From Isoetes taiwanensis (Eukaryota; Streptophyta; Lycopodiopsida; Isoetales; Isoetaceae), in assembly GCA_021234155.1 (NCBI GenBank), contig JAJEKV010000047.1, forward strand, positions 1,664,494 through 1,728,493: a DNA stretch of 64,000 nt, given 5' to 3'. How positions within the stretch are numbered: position 1 is the stretch's first letter; the number at the start of each line of letters is the position of its first letter. Below are positions 33,902 to 45,861 of this stretch, piece after piece. The notes under the pieces are model-generated. The model was not told the origin of the DNA and did no database searches. It saw only the letters and a list, made by a program, of their open reading frames with translations. Both the position numbers and the translations under genes were made by a program.

Positions 33902-35489
33902 TGTGACGTCCCCTACTCATATACGGTGCACTCACCGTATACAAACAGGAGTTCATCCCCCATACCAGCTCCATGCTAATATAGGGCCCTCCACGTATCA
34001 CCGCAACCTTGAAGAGTTCCAAAGTGGGAAGAATGAAGGGTCCTTTACCTGTCCCCTCGGGGCCTACCTAGTCTGGAAGCGTAAACATACATGTCGATGG
34101 TACATACATCAACATCATATGACCATCACGAAGGATGGTCCTCCACATATCTGCATAGACAAAGATCGGCACATCACATAGGGAATCCTACCCAAGGCTC
34201 GGACTCAAAGGGATGACCCGACGGCTTGGGTCTCCGGGCAGTTCATTGCGCATGCAATTCATGGCAATGGATTTGGCCGGCATAAGAACATGGCATAGGG
34301 CTGTCCACTCCATCCGCCCCTCCCTGCACACTTTGCAGAGTAGGCTGAAAAGTGTCGGGACCTGATCAGAGCCCGCACGGGATGCATAGCCGGAAAGGGC
34401 TATTCCCGGGTCATCATCCCAGTTCGATGGGGGCGGTAGGGATCACTCCCTCCGTGAGATCTACATGCCGACTCAAGGTGACTAGAGGGCCACCGCCCGT
34501 GATCGGACCGAACCCACTGGAAAGTCATGAACACCACTTCACGGGTGTCGAGCCCATGCCTTACCCACACTCGGTGGTAAGCCATTAGACCTAGTCACAA
34601 TGATCCCCTGGTAGGCCTTACACACCGGAGGGATCGCTCAAGAGTCGAACACGAACCTCCTTCTCGGCCCGCCCCCTTCACCCACAACCCGGGTGTGGCT
34701 CTTGTACACAGGCGAATCTATGGTGTGCTAGAGAGGCTAATCTAGGAGCATCTACTACCAAGCTTGAAGTCTCTACCCCCTTCCCAATACAAGGAGTTCA
34801 CAGGATACATCATCCATATACATCACGGAAGAACTAAAGAACATAGATCTAATCTATATCATAGAGTTAGGTTCTTTAGTTAGAGTCCAGTATCTACTCA
34901 TCTAGAGATCTAGATAGTCGCTAAAAGGCGATTTAATAGGCTAAACCCACTTGATACAATGACCGGAAAACGGTTTAGACCATTTAAATCGACTACATAC
35001 CCCGATCCATGAGTTGCTCCTCCTCGACACGAGTTCGACCATCCCACCTTGACCTGCCGAATCAAGGGAAACTAATGGTGCCATTCTCTCGCATTGAGTG
35101 CGGGAGGCGGTTTGACTCCTAGAGCAGCCAAAACAGAGCTCTAAAACCCTAGGAACGAAAATGGGCAAGTTAGGGTTCTTCTACTTAAATAGGCAAGGGT
35201 TGGGGCTTAGGGTTTCCAATTATCCCTTTAGGCATGTGGGATAATTGGAAATGGGCCCACTTGCCTTTAATGGCTAGGTGGCCAAATGTGCCTACATGGA
35301 AATGTGTGCACCTTAATAAATGTGCATGTGCACATTAATAAGAAGTGCACATACCTAGCAAGTTGCCCCCTAGGGCTACTCACCTGGCTACACGCCTACA
35401 CCACGGTTGGGTGGAGTGGCGGTACGCTGCGATGACGACAAGATACGATATCGATGCCCCGACCGGTATATCGTCTTTGGAACGTCACA
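33902..35489 (-). repeat. 5' LTR of the LARD
   Basis: 1588 bp, the same termini as the left LTR. It should carry the element's promoter; no TATA box was assigned. Confidence 0.9.
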
Positions 35490-35579
35490 TTTTAGCCCCG
35501 TAAGATAGTAAAAAATGGTAAAAACCACATTTTTTGAAGTTTTGACAATCATAAGTGGTTAAAATATGTGCAAAGCACC

Positions 35580-35808
35580 TCAGCTTGGAAAGATCTCAAC
35601 GAGATCTATCTATTGCACTAAACGAGAGCTCATTTGACCTTTTCTATCAATAGTTATGCTAGAAAATGTGATCCAGTGAGTTAGTTATAACAGTTTTGCT
35701 GACTGGACCCGTCAGGCTCTGATTTCTGATTGGTAGTTCATTTTATCTTCATTTGGCTTAGTTGGCATGTTTTGAAGGCCCTTTTTTAATCTCAAAGAAA
35801 CCCTAATG
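35580..35808 (-). repeat. Right arm of the long inverted repeat
   Basis: Reverse complement of 23609-23830, ending in CCCTAATG. Between this arm and the LARD lie about 90 bases (AGCCCCGTAAGATAG ... AAAATATGTGC), the likely spacer of the original palindromic element. Confidence 0.75.
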
Positions 35809-36556
35809 ATTACTAAAGCAAAATTTGGGTTTTACCTTAAAAAATGCTCCCCATCCAACAACATCAGATCTTCCCAAAAGAACCTGGAGACATAATGAAA
35901 GGTGCAATTACTGCATCTGAAACATGAGCATGGAATTTTACTGATAAAATAGAATAATAAGATTCTAAGACATCTCCCATGTGGCTTCCCCCATGGATCA
36001 CCATTCCTTTCCTACCATAGAGTTGTTATATGCATTTTTGCTTACAAAACAATACACAATATCTTTTGTTGCTGCTTCAAAAGCAACTTCATGTTATGGC
36101 ATTGATAGTCTTCACCTCGCTGGGGAGGACCCATCTGCATATGATTTATATATTTAGAGCATCACAGCTCAATTCGACAAGCTTATTGTGGTAGTACAGA
36201 TTCTATTGAAGGATCAGAATTGTATGTCAGCATTTGGCACGCATTTTTCTCTGTGAAATAATCAAACAACAGGTATTTCGTGATTCAATTTTGGACGTCT
36301 GATATGCGAGAGATAACCCAACATTGTGTTTTTGAAACTTTTGTGCCTGAATGTTGTGTTTTTGGTGACCCATAAAATGACCACCTTTACTTATGCCCTT
36401 CTTTACTTACATATTATGAGCAGCCGGTGGCGTTGAATGTTACAGGTTTTGAGATTTAGATTCAAGCAAAATGCTTTATTTTTGTTATTACAGAGCACAA
36501 GTGCAATGCATATGAAATCTAAAATTGTACAATGGCTAATTGAAATATGTGCACAA
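35809..36556. other. No recognisable gene
   Basis: About 750 bases of AT-rich sequence. A minus-strand Cys-rich frame (36606-36403) has no recognisable motif. It lies downstream of the dirigent gene and may hold its 3' flank. Confidence 0.45.
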
Positions 36557-36914
36557 ATGAGCATTGAAAATAAGATGCACTCATATTCTGGAAGCAGATA
36601 TTCCAAAATAAGCTTAAGGTATCTTATAGCACAAGATCTGAAGGGGACACAAACAGAAGGGATAATATACTACACAACGAAGAAGTAAATACTAGGCAGG
36701 ATATGCAAATCAGTAGAAGACAAAATGAGCATTGAAAGCAAAATCCACTCTTATTCTGGAAGAAGATATTCCAACATCAGGCTTCAATGTTTTACAAGGT
36801 ATGAGCTACTATATAGCACGAGATCTGAAGGGGACACAAAACAGAATGGATAATAATACTACACAAGGAATAAGTAAATAATAGATAGGATATACAAATC
36901 AGGAGAAGAAATGG
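36557..36914. repeat. 168-bp tandem duplication 3' of the dirigent gene
   Basis: Two units starting ATGAGCATTGAAA (36557 and 36725) share TATTCTGGAAG, GATATTCCAA, AGATCTGAAGGGGACACAAA and ACTACACAA. They differ by substitutions and a short insertion. The second unit runs to the stop codon of the dirigent frame. Confidence 0.7.
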
Positions 36915-37451
36915 GGAGGGGGATGGACAAGGGTAGCATTAACATAAGTGATGGAATCAGGGATGTGGACTTCAACATGGGTAAAATTCGCCCAACCTTT
37001 AACGCCACGAAAATCCCCTGTACCACCAACAATGGCAAGCCTCGGATCCATCAGCAATATCTCGACCATTGATGGAAAAGGTACCATTATACAGCTCTGT
37101 TTCGATAACTGCAGACATGACTTCCTGAGCATGAGGGTAATTCACATATGTAGTATCTGCATTGAGGACCATGATCTTAAGGCGGCCTACTTGCGTGGAA
37201 GTGTTGGACTGCTGTGCAGTTAGAAGAATATCGCCCACTGAGACCGTTCCCAGTTGGACTGTAGTCAGATCTCCGTTTTGGCCTGCTACAACACGAACTG
37301 TTTCATTTGGAGTAGTGAGCTTCGTGTGGATGTAGAACACCATGTTCGTTACCTTTGGCTTAGCCATGGCTATGGCTTGGCCATAGATCATTGCCCATAT
37401 CAGATTCAGAAGCAAAAACATCGCTCCTCTTGCCCATCCTCCGCCTTTCAT
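36899..37451 (-). pseudogene. Dirigent-like protein, one frameshift
   Basis: Starts MKGGGWARGAMFLLLNLIWA, a plausible signal peptide, then NMVFYIHTKLTTPNE, VQLGTVSVGDILL, VGRLKIMVLNAD and TELYNGTFSINGRDI. After a one-base-type shift near 37065 the other frame carries LAIVGGTGDFRGVKGWANFT and ends at 36899. These match the dirigent family: FYxH motif, G-xVxVxDxxLT-like region, LYNGS-xxxxGR and VVGGTGxFRxARGYA. Dirigent proteins guide stereoselective radical coupling of lignans and lignin in the apoplast. About 180 codons is the normal length. Apart from the shift the whole fold is present, so this is either a recent pseudogene or a base-calling error. It is the most gene-like host sequence of the window. 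Confidence 0.72.
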
Positions 37452-38663
37452 CTCTTGCTTGTTCTATCCCACTGTCCTCAGCTTCTATATTGCTTAATTT
37501 TGTGTTAGTTTGATGAGCATAAATATTGTTTGGTAGAAGTAGTGCTTTTTCTTTTTTTGTTGTCAGAGTTTCCTTTATGCCGGGTCCCTTGCATAATAAA
37601 TCGCTTACACGCCCCTCCATTCGATAAAATTTGGATAGTGGATCAATGGTTGAATGCTATTACCCATCAATGGAGGAAGAAACAGTCTCAACTAACCAAT
37701 GAATTGAATCTTCTCCAACCGGAGTGAAAAGGACATAGCTGACAATATCTTAAGTAAAAAAAAAAAAGAAAGCAATATATCTTACAGCCAAATATTCTTC
37801 CTATCACAACATATGATGCAGATACCTTTTTTTGTTTTGAGACGAATATTTTTTTGAACTATTTTTTCTGTCGTGAGAACGATTTTAGAGCCGACACGTG
37901 TGCATCGGATGAGGCTTAGGGTTTGTTTGAAGCCATTTGTTTGAGTAAAACTTAGGGTTTCGCCATAGTCATCGTTGTTGGTCCTTTCTACGCTTCTAGA
38001 GACAGCTGATGCTTATGTGTTTTGCTGCTTCTGCCCAGGCGATTCATCAAAAGATTTCTACTATTATATATTGGGGTTTCTTCTTATATCAGAGGCAAAG
38101 AATGGGCATTACCCTCTGCATCAAAGTATATCAGAGTTCTATCCTTCCTTAAGCAGATCTGGCGGCCGGATGGTGAGCGCCTATGGCAGAGTTATGGAAA
38201 GGTTTTTTTTTTTTCTTTTTTTTTATGAGTGGCAGAGATATGGCGCGAGCGGGCAAGCAAATTTGTGGCATTTTTTTCTATCCGGCTTTAACAGATGCAG
38301 CCTGACAGATGCGGCCACAAATCTTAAACCTGGCATTTCTATCTTTCAATCGATCAGCCCCTTTGCCTTCCATTATGATTTGGTGCATCAGCAAATCTTA
38401 TAGTGCATTTTTGGGTTCTGCACCTATCCTACTTATTTGCAGCAGGATGCAACAAAGATTCACCGAAAATATCAGCTTATGGTTTTCCAGTCTACGGAAT
38501 ACAGTAGACTGTCTCTGAATACAGTCCTTGGTGCAACTTATAGCAAGTAAGATTCTGATTTGTTAATAACAATCTTCCAAGAAACGTTCTGTCTTCGATA
38601 TTTTTTACAGTTATCCAGCCATTTTTACATCCTTTGCATGTGTTTCGAACTTCCCCTTTACAG
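37452..38663. other. No recognisable gene
   Basis: Upstream flank of the dirigent gene, then AT-rich sequence with long A and T runs near 37755 and 38205. A plus-strand frame at 37975-38403 (142 codons) has Phe runs encoded by T-runs and no motif. The dirigent promoter should lie in the first few hundred bases. Confidence 0.4.
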
Positions 38664-39777
38664 GAATTGCGACTTGAAGCAAGCTTCCTGGGACGGCGTG
38701 CACTTGCTGCAGAACATGTGGGTGATGTAGGTATGGGCATCTAAGCTTGGGTTTTCCTTTGTTTATTTCTGTTTTTTTTGTTTAGCTTGGGATTTGTTAT
38801 AGCTGATTCCATGCAATAATGTTGAAAATTGATCCCTGCTTATGGTTTATGATCTCCATTCTTGCTTACAGAAAGTGTAAGTTGCCTTCCATTCAATCCT
38901 GCAGTGTGGGTAGCGTGTTCATCTGATCCTAGTTTTGATATAAGTTCAATTAATTGGTGAAGATTCATTGGTTGTACTAAGCACCCATGCAATGTTTGAG
39001 CTTCATGCTTTCATCTGTCTAAGATACCCAACTAATAGGTGCATAAGTAAGTAATTACATTTTATAATTGAATTCATTTCAAGACCTATCTATTCTCCAA
39101 GGTTATTGAGGGTGAGCTACAACTAAGTCAGAGTTGTTCCCATTTAATAAAATATCATAAGCTTCTGATTAGTAAGCTCCAGAGGGAAATGTGTCTAAAA
39201 TCTCTAGACCATGATACAATCTATGGTATGCTAACAACCATAAGGTTACAGTGTACAACAGTTGAATTGTATTTTTCTTATACTTTTTAGAGCCGAAGCA
39301 AAGGCAAAACAGGAATTGTCAACAGAAGAAAATAGATCTGTTGAAAGTTTTTTTGAGATACGTCTTGCTACATTGAAGGTCTTCTGAAGGACCCAAGCCA
39401 AATCAAAGAAAGCTATAAGAAGCTGCACTTGGAAGTACCTAGGTAGTTTGAAAATGTCACTAAGACTCCCAGCCCCTGGATCTCAGAGTGATTGACATTC
39501 TGTTCTGGAGGACACTAACAATGGAGGACACTAACAAAAGTTTACGAAGCTACAAAACTAGCAAAATGTAAAGGAATATGCAAATCTATATCTTGGGCCA
39601 AATACTTTACGAAATGGCGTAGAAATGGGTGATGTTATTCTCCTATTTGATAGGCATAGCACCCCTGATGAGCCTGCCATTTGTCATCTTGCTATTGCCG
39701 ATGGTATAGTTGCCTTTGGTGTAGTGGAAGATAGTAAGATATGCCACATTTGTCAATCACGTGTGTTAAACCTTTGA
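38664..39777 (+). pseudogene. Exon-like pieces of an unidentified gene
   Basis: Three plus-strand pieces look like coding exons. 38664-38730 (CCTTTACAG| ... GATGTAG|GTATGG) reads ELRLEASFLGRRALAAEHVG. Around 39291-39348 (acceptor TTTTTAG) reads AEAKAKQELSTEENRSVE. 39575-39777 reads NVKEYANLYLGPNTLRNG, then GDVILLFDRHSTPDEPAICH and LAIADGIVAFGVVED, ending in TGA. The simplest splicing does not keep phase, so exons may be missing. I do not recognise the family. Confidence 0.3.
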
Positions 39778-40550
39778 AGGCAGAAAAATGTTCTTGGTTA
39801 TTGATTTTGCATTCATGTTTGCAGAATCAATGTTCTTGGCATCCAATGCATTTCATATTATGAAAAAAGTCTCCCAACTCATGATTGCTTACTTTAGAAG
39901 CACCCACAAACCTATGATTGAATTGAGTCGTATTCAACCATCGACATTAATACTAGACTCAACCTTCAAATATTTCAAGTTGATAGAAAATTCCCACCTG
40001 GATTCAAATATCTCCACTTGCTGACTCAAGAGCCTATGTTAATGTATGCATAAAAAGGCAAGAATGTATGTTAATGTATGCCTAGAAAGCATTGCAAGCA
40101 TCTATTTGGATGCATGCATGTGTTCTATTTGGATGCATATAGAATACATTTCTTTTTTCACTGGGTATCTTCAACAACTAATAGCTTTTGCACCGAGTAT
40201 CTTCAACAACTAATAGCTTTTGCTCTGAGTATCTTATATATAAGGTGGCCTTTGCACCAAGTTGGACAAAAGAAATGTTCGCGGCGGCCAAGGTCGCCGC
40301 AATATATTTCATGAACTATCCTACGAGTACAAATTGGATGTTCAGTTAACTTCTTGGGTGATGCATTGCATTGTCTGCTACTTTGTAGGATAGATAGATA
40401 GATACTTTGTAGGAAAATGACTTGAAATGGATGGATTTGTGTGCATATAACATATAAATAAATGTATTCTTTGAGTTGTGTATGAATAATTGAGCCACTA
40501 TTTAAAGATCAGTACTCATAAATGGATTAACACCATGGGTTTTTGGGTGA
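39778..40550. other. No gene; short repeats
   Basis: AT-rich sequence with a 32-base direct repeat at 40166 and 40198 (TATCTTCAACAACTAATAGC) and the GC-rich palindrome at 40272. A plus frame at 39788-40024 has no recognisable motif. Confidence 0.45.
40272..40310. repeat. GC-rich palindrome, copy A
   Basis: 39 bases: GAAATGTTCGCGGCGGCC then AAGG then TCGCCGCAATATATTTC, an imperfect hairpin in AT-rich surroundings. A closely related palindrome lies at 57431-57468. Confidence 0.6.
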
Positions 40551-43366
40551 GAATAGAATAGAATAGAATATGATTTTATCGTCCACGGAGACCAACTGGC
40601 CTATGGGACCCAAGTACAAAGAGAGAGCAGAGGGCGTATTACTACCAGATTAAAAACCCCACCAAGGGTTTTCTCGGAAAAACCTTAGTAGCAATAAGGA
40701 TCTTTGACATACTTTGCACGCGCTTATATACATAATCACAAGTGCAATTGAGGTTAATGTCTGACGGGGGGCATAACCGAGTCCCATGTGATCCATTACC
40801 TCCCCGTAGGTAATGATCCCAACAAGCCTACAGAGGCCGTGCTCGGTTAGCTCATGCAAGGCCCGATGGGGCACAACTAATCAACATACCGAGGCCCGAT
40901 ATGCTCATAGCGGACAGGGCACGAGGGCGTGACTTTCATCCTCAATGGCGCCTGACGGCAGATCGGCGGACTCTGCCCTCACGCGGCTCCAGAATCCATC
41001 TCCCCGTCTCAATGCGGAGGTGGTGTGCACCCAATGCGAATGGAAGCAATCACCTGCGCTTTTTTCATGGGTAGATGGGTGCGCAGGGTGTGGTGTGGGC
41101 CCCTCGTGAGCATGGGATTAACACGTTGTGGATAATTTGCCACCTTGACATGTGACAGGGCCTCTGCATCCCAAAGCTTGGCCATGAAGCAAGCATCCAA
41201 TCTTGCTTCAAGGCGGCCGCGTTCGCTTCGGTGTATGCACCGGTCCACATTTGTATGCCCGCACATTCCATAGCGAGAACCACTTGGGCTTGCTTGTCTT
41301 TCCAAAGAGGCTTTGAGTCGCCGGGCCCATCGCCACTTGCCAAAGCAAGGTTAGGCGGCCCGGGCTTCATCCATAGCCCCACCACCTTCGGGAAGTAAAT
41401 AATGTGACGTTCAGTAGCGGTAGCAGCCTAAATGGAAGGAAGCTTGTCTCTTGGAGCAAGATCCGATATGGGGCCGCGGATTTCACTCCCGGTGCCCGCC
41501 AAGAAAGCCTTCATACACTGCTCTAGATCGTTCCAAGTGGTGAGGGATATCACCGCCCCCAAACTTCTGCCCCATAGAGGAGGACCCCTTCAACCAAGGC
41601 CCCGAACAAGTGTGCCTGGTGACCCCATGCATACTGACTCTTCCTTATGATCGTTGTTTTGCATTGCATCTGGCTTTCCAGACTAGTAGGTGACCCGTAA
41701 CGATGGATGCATCCCAGGTGTGTGGTAGTAGAAAACTCAATGCCCAAATACTTATAAGATCGAGCCACCTCCACTACACCTTACGGTAAGTGAATGAGGG
41801 AAGACGTGGGTGCCGGGATGATGGGACCAGCAGAACCCTTGTCTTGGCCAAGTTAACTCTCATGTCGGTGAATTGGCGTAAAGTGTCCAAAGCATCCGTG
41901 TGGCGTTGCATGTCCTCCGGGTATATGCGGCGGTCAACATCATCGCGATATATATGAGTTGCCTGGATTATGTGGTGCATCAACGGCGCGCCTCCCCCGG
42001 TGCTCGCCTAGTCATTCTTCTAGCTGGTCAATGTATAAGCCAAGAGCATCGGGGATAGAGGGCATACCCCCGCGCACCCAATGCTACTAACAACGGGCTC
42101 CCGACGGTGTGAGACGGCCAGGAGCAAGCCTGCGTATAGTTGCGTATATAGCATTCGCGCAAGTCGACGGGGGTCCCTAGTTGCCTCTAATCTGTCCCAC
42201 AACTTATCCCGAACCACCGTGTCAAAAGCCTTTGCAAAATCCACAAAACAAAAAGCATGCATTCTCCTCAAGGCCGATTCCGGCTATCCTCTATGAGTGT
42301 TCGCAGAGTGAAGATATGGTCAATAGTAGAATGCCTGGAAGGTTTAAGCACACCAGCGTGCGTCTTGAAGCGCTTCTCCATCCTCTCCCCCAAAGTGTCA
42401 ATCGCCAAGAATCCCGAAGCAGCAACTTGGCAAAGACGCAATCCCGACCATAATGGTAATGATAGTTGGTCAATGTGGGGTCCCCCGCTTTGTATATGGG
42501 CACAACTCTCTCTTGTAGTCCGGTCTTGGGAAGCCTTCTTGCAATGCCTGTTGAAGAGTCTTTGTGAGAACCTAACCATTGGGGGCCGGCCCACTTGAGA
42601 AGCTACCGCACGCATACCATCAAATCTAGCGCCTTCCCGTTAGCGAAGCGTTGCTGAGGCCATTATGACATCCCCTTCAAGAATGACCGATTGCTAGGCT
42701 GTCTGAGGGTTGGTGCGGCTTCCCATTGGGTCATCATTTGGCCGCAAGTATCTCACCCATTGTTAAGGGTAATATTTCCCGTGGGTAATGCGAGGCTTAC
42801 TCAAGACCTTTCTCCGTAAGGCCCTAGGGTGGCGGTCTAGAAGACCAAACATCTCATTCCGGTGCTCACTTAAGGTACACTGCTTTCTTGGTCTTGAGGA
42901 AGGAGCGGTATTGACCGGACGGCTGCTTGAGGCGAATGGTGGGGTCCGGCAGACTTGGCGGAGCCATCGTTTTCAACTCAGACATTCGTCATCGAACCCG
43001 CTGATTACGGGGAAGGTGGTTGCAGCCCACGTGGACCGTCGAGCGGCGTCTCTCCCAAAGCATCCGCCCCTATCCTCGAAAGGAGCCGGTTTCACCGGGC
43101 CGCCTGTTGTTGAAGTTTGGGGAGTTGCGGCACTCCCGCAGACTCATGCTCAAGCATCCTCGCATAGACCGCCGCGATGATCATAGTCCAGACGCAACCG
43201 TGGTACATGCGGTGTTGGGGCAATGGGTGCTCGGTTGGCCTGCCAATCTATCTGCAAGAACAGGGGCTGATGGTCGGAGTCTACTTCCTCGTCCCGGCCA
43301 CCTGTCCCGACACTGAAGCGAGCTATTGTGGTTTGGAAACAAGCCAATTGACGAGGCTTTGATGTC
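40551..43366 (-). mobile_element. LINE (YGAEVWG lineage), copy 2, degenerate
   Basis: Minus-strand LINE with (GAATA)n tail (plus 40551-40570). Broken frames in order: end of an APE-type endonuclease (EEVDSDHQPLFLQIDW, near 43250), RT finger region (KRFKTHAGVLKPSRHSTIDH, IFTLRTLIE near 42300), RT palm (CFVDFAKAFDTVVRDKLWDR then GVCPLSPMLLAY, 42271-42020), the catalytic-type box as YRDDV (A changed to R, 41983-41774), YKYLGIEFSTTTH and LYGAEVWG (41774-41550). The endonuclease start is missing, so it is 5'-truncated near 43366. Stops, shifts and the altered catalytic box make it dead. The lineage differs from the L1 at 7-17 kb. Confidence 0.78.
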
Positions 43367-43492
43367 AAAAAATGCAAGATTAAGCCACAATGGAAAAGTC
43401 AGGAACTCCAACAATGTGGATTGACCAATAAAAAAAATGCAAGAATACCCACAAATGGAAAAGTCTAGAACTCGATCTAGGTAACTCGATTA
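43367..43492. repeat. 65-bp direct repeats flanking the CACTA insertion
   Basis: AAAAAATGCAAGA followed by CCACAAxTGGAAAAGTC occurs at 43367 and 43432. The phrase AACTCGATCTAGGTAAC of the second unit recurs just right of the CACTA (near 57023, again after AAAAAATGC). The transposon thus landed in a small tandem array. Confidence 0.65.
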
Positions 43493-43830
43493 CACTAGAA
43501 GAAAACCCCTATGCTTGTAACGCTTTTTGATACGCTTTTTTGAACTAAAAAAATAATATAATATAATTAAAAAATGGCGTTACAATATTGATTTGATACG
43601 CGTTACGAATGATAGGGTCAATTGAAACGCCGTATCAATTTGTAACGCATAACAAGTTTGAAACAGCGTAACGGTTTATAACGATAACACGCTTTGAAAC
43701 GCAGCGTTTCAACTAAAATAAAAAGCGAACGCTGCGTTTCAATATTGAAACGCATTTCAAAGAACAATATTAAATAAAAAAAAAAACCCTTGAAACGCAT
43801 TGCAAGTTCATGAACCGTTACAAAAAAAAA
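43493..43830. repeat. Left subterminal repeat region of the CACTA
   Basis: About ten copies of GAAACGC/GCGTTTC and several GTTAC/GTAAC motifs in both orientations, within AT-rich spacers. It mirrors the right end. Confidence 0.8.
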
Positions 43831-43930
43831 AAATTGGACGAACTTTTATTCATTTTTATTTTCAGATTCTCTAATATAATAACAAAATAAAGCATAACAA
43901 AAACAAAATTTTTTATTAATTCAACAGAAA

Positions 43931-45718
43931 TACAATATTGTTTCAGCAGGCATAGCTGCCTGCTGCACCACTACCATCATGCTCATCATCATAATTTTGA
44001 TGTGCATAAATATCATCTTGTTCAACATTATTAGGTAGATCTTCATTATCAGCTTGTACTTCCATATCATCCAGAAGAAGCAATTGCTCAATGGCCTACA
44101 CAAGAAAATGACATAAAATTAAATTATAAGTTCGTTACTAATTTCATAATCTAGAAAAATTTACCTTTCGATGTCGCTCCTCTACTGGCCAAATGCCATG
44201 CCTTGCTAGATGTTTTTGCATCTTACAGAAGTTGAGAGTACTACTAAGACGAGATTCCTCTTCCGACGGAGGTCGATCATACATTTCATACTATTAAATG
44301 AAAAAAAAAAAGTGTAAGTACATATGTAAATTAGTACAAGATAAAAAATTTGCTAACACGTACAAATCGAGTATGAAATGTAACTTTGCCTCCACTTCCC
44401 GCCGGATTGCCCGGAACTTCCCTTTGCCTATAAATAAAAGAATAAAAATCCAATAAATTTTAACTATAATATAGACTAAGCATAAATTTACATTAAAAAG
44501 AAAAACTCACGTTTGCGCATAACATTGTTGAGCATATTCTACTCTCTCACCCCGTTTCTTCCTTTGTCCCTCTCTCCAAAGGTGTTCCCATGCCTGACGA
44601 TTGTCCTCTAATTGTGGAGGACATGTCGTGATTTTATCCTTGGCGATATCATCAATCAATCTAAATTTAAAAACCCTGTAAAAGTAGTTTTAAATATAAT
44701 TAAAATATGTATTTAAACAAAGTTATAAATTTAACGCACCTAAAAGATCGTCCTATAATCCTCATGACTTCTCTTTTATTCCATCCTTTTCCGTGCCATT
44801 CCTCTAATCTCTCGAAGACCTATATCACACATGTGGAACTTTACGTTTAGCTTGTTAAAAATCATCATTAATAAAAAATTAAAACAACAATTACTTCTTG
44901 CATCAATATGCTCCCTACTCGATGTTTCATGTCCAAATGTGGGTTCTTCCAATATAATACTTCCCTTTGTCGCCCTACTTATATTTTTGAGAATTCCATT
45001 GCACCCGCACCATAAGAAGGACAACCTAAGGAAGTGACCGCCGGTGGAACTACTTTGCCCACGTGATCCCTCTTCAATGATGATGGTATCCCCAGCCGAA
45101 TATTTAAATCGGCCAATCCCGAAAGATAAGCGTACATTGGATGATTAAAAAATCAATAAATAATGTTAGCTTATGACATTACAAATTTTAAGATATGGAA
45201 ATAATGTCTACACTATCCAATATTTAATCTTAAATCCTAACTCGCATATCTTTAAATGCTACAAATTCAATTCCATAAATAACTAAAATGCAAAAATAAG
45301 TACTTACACATGGATACTCAATCGGTCCTTGCTCATCTGCAATTCTACTTCTCCTTCGTCCTGGTCCTCTTCCTTTTCTTGGACCAACTTCTGAGTCTTT
45401 TATATCAACAGATTGAGAATCTCTAAAGGGTGTATGTTCAGAAGTCCCAGCAAGTGGAGTGTTAGAAGGAGTGGGCAAGGAGGTTCTAGTGGCTACGGGA
45501 TGTGACTGTGTGGGAGTGGTAGTGGTAGAAAGAGGACCATAATGATTTATATACCACTGACGATACGTAGCATTCATCATATACGCCCTTCTAATAGTGG
45601 TATTAGGTTCTGCAACCATTACACCTGATGCTCGTAAATGCTCCTCCACTAATCCAGTAAACGTGCTTAAGATAACTTTAATAGCATAAGTGACAGGGTC
45701 CTCCAAGACATCGTCCAT
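43931..45718 (-). CDS. TnpA-type second CACTA protein, spliced
   Basis: Exon 1 (45718 to about 45310) starts MDDVLEDPVTYAIKVILSTF, has a Thr/Ser/Pro-rich middle and a basic patch (GPRKGRGPGRRRSR), ending at donor TGT|GTAAGT. Later minus-strand blocks: GDTIIIEEGSRGQSSSTGG (about 45120-44900), KDKITTCPPQLEDNRQAWEH and LWREGQRKKRGERVEYAQQ (about 44690-44520), VTFHTRFYEMYDRPPSEEE then FCKMQKHLARHGIWPVEERH (about 44430-44165), and an acidic tail (LLLLDDMEVQADNEDLPNN) ending near 43931. The W-xx-LW, Y-E-M and P-x-EE blocks in this order recall plant Ptta/En/Spm (Transposase_24-like) proteins, thought to bind subterminal repeats. Blocks are free of stops, so the gene may be intact; exon borders other than the first are estimated. 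Confidence 0.6.
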
Positions 45719-45861
45719 GTTATTTCCTATGAATGAAACACAATCAATAAGATAAACTTAGTAAAGAAGCTTTTGCCGAACATAATTAATATATATGAAC
45801 TCTAACTCAATTAAACTTAAGCTAAGAGAACCAAAATTTAAGCTTTTTAAGGCTCTATAAT

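Larger units (their letters stand above)
23847..35489 (-). mobile_element. Complete 11.6-kb non-autonomous LTR retrotransposon (LARD/TR-GAG type)
   Basis: Two long LTRs (23847-25414 and 33902-35489) begin and end TGTGACG...CGTCACA. TTTTA directly flanks both ends (23842-23846 and 35490-35494), a 5-bp target duplication. On the minus strand the order is 5' LTR (right), one base, PBS complementary to initiator tRNA-Met, a 1.8-kb leader with palindromes, a degraded gag-like region, AT-rich tandem repeats, PPT and 3' LTR (left). I found no protease, RT, RNase H or integrase motifs in the 8.5-kb interior, so it would need enzymes in trans. The PPT and LTR style suggest a gypsy origin. Confidence 0.88.

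Noticed and set aside
37975-38403. 142-codon plus frame
   Set aside because: Driven by T-runs (poly-Phe), no motif, overlapping frames of equal quality.
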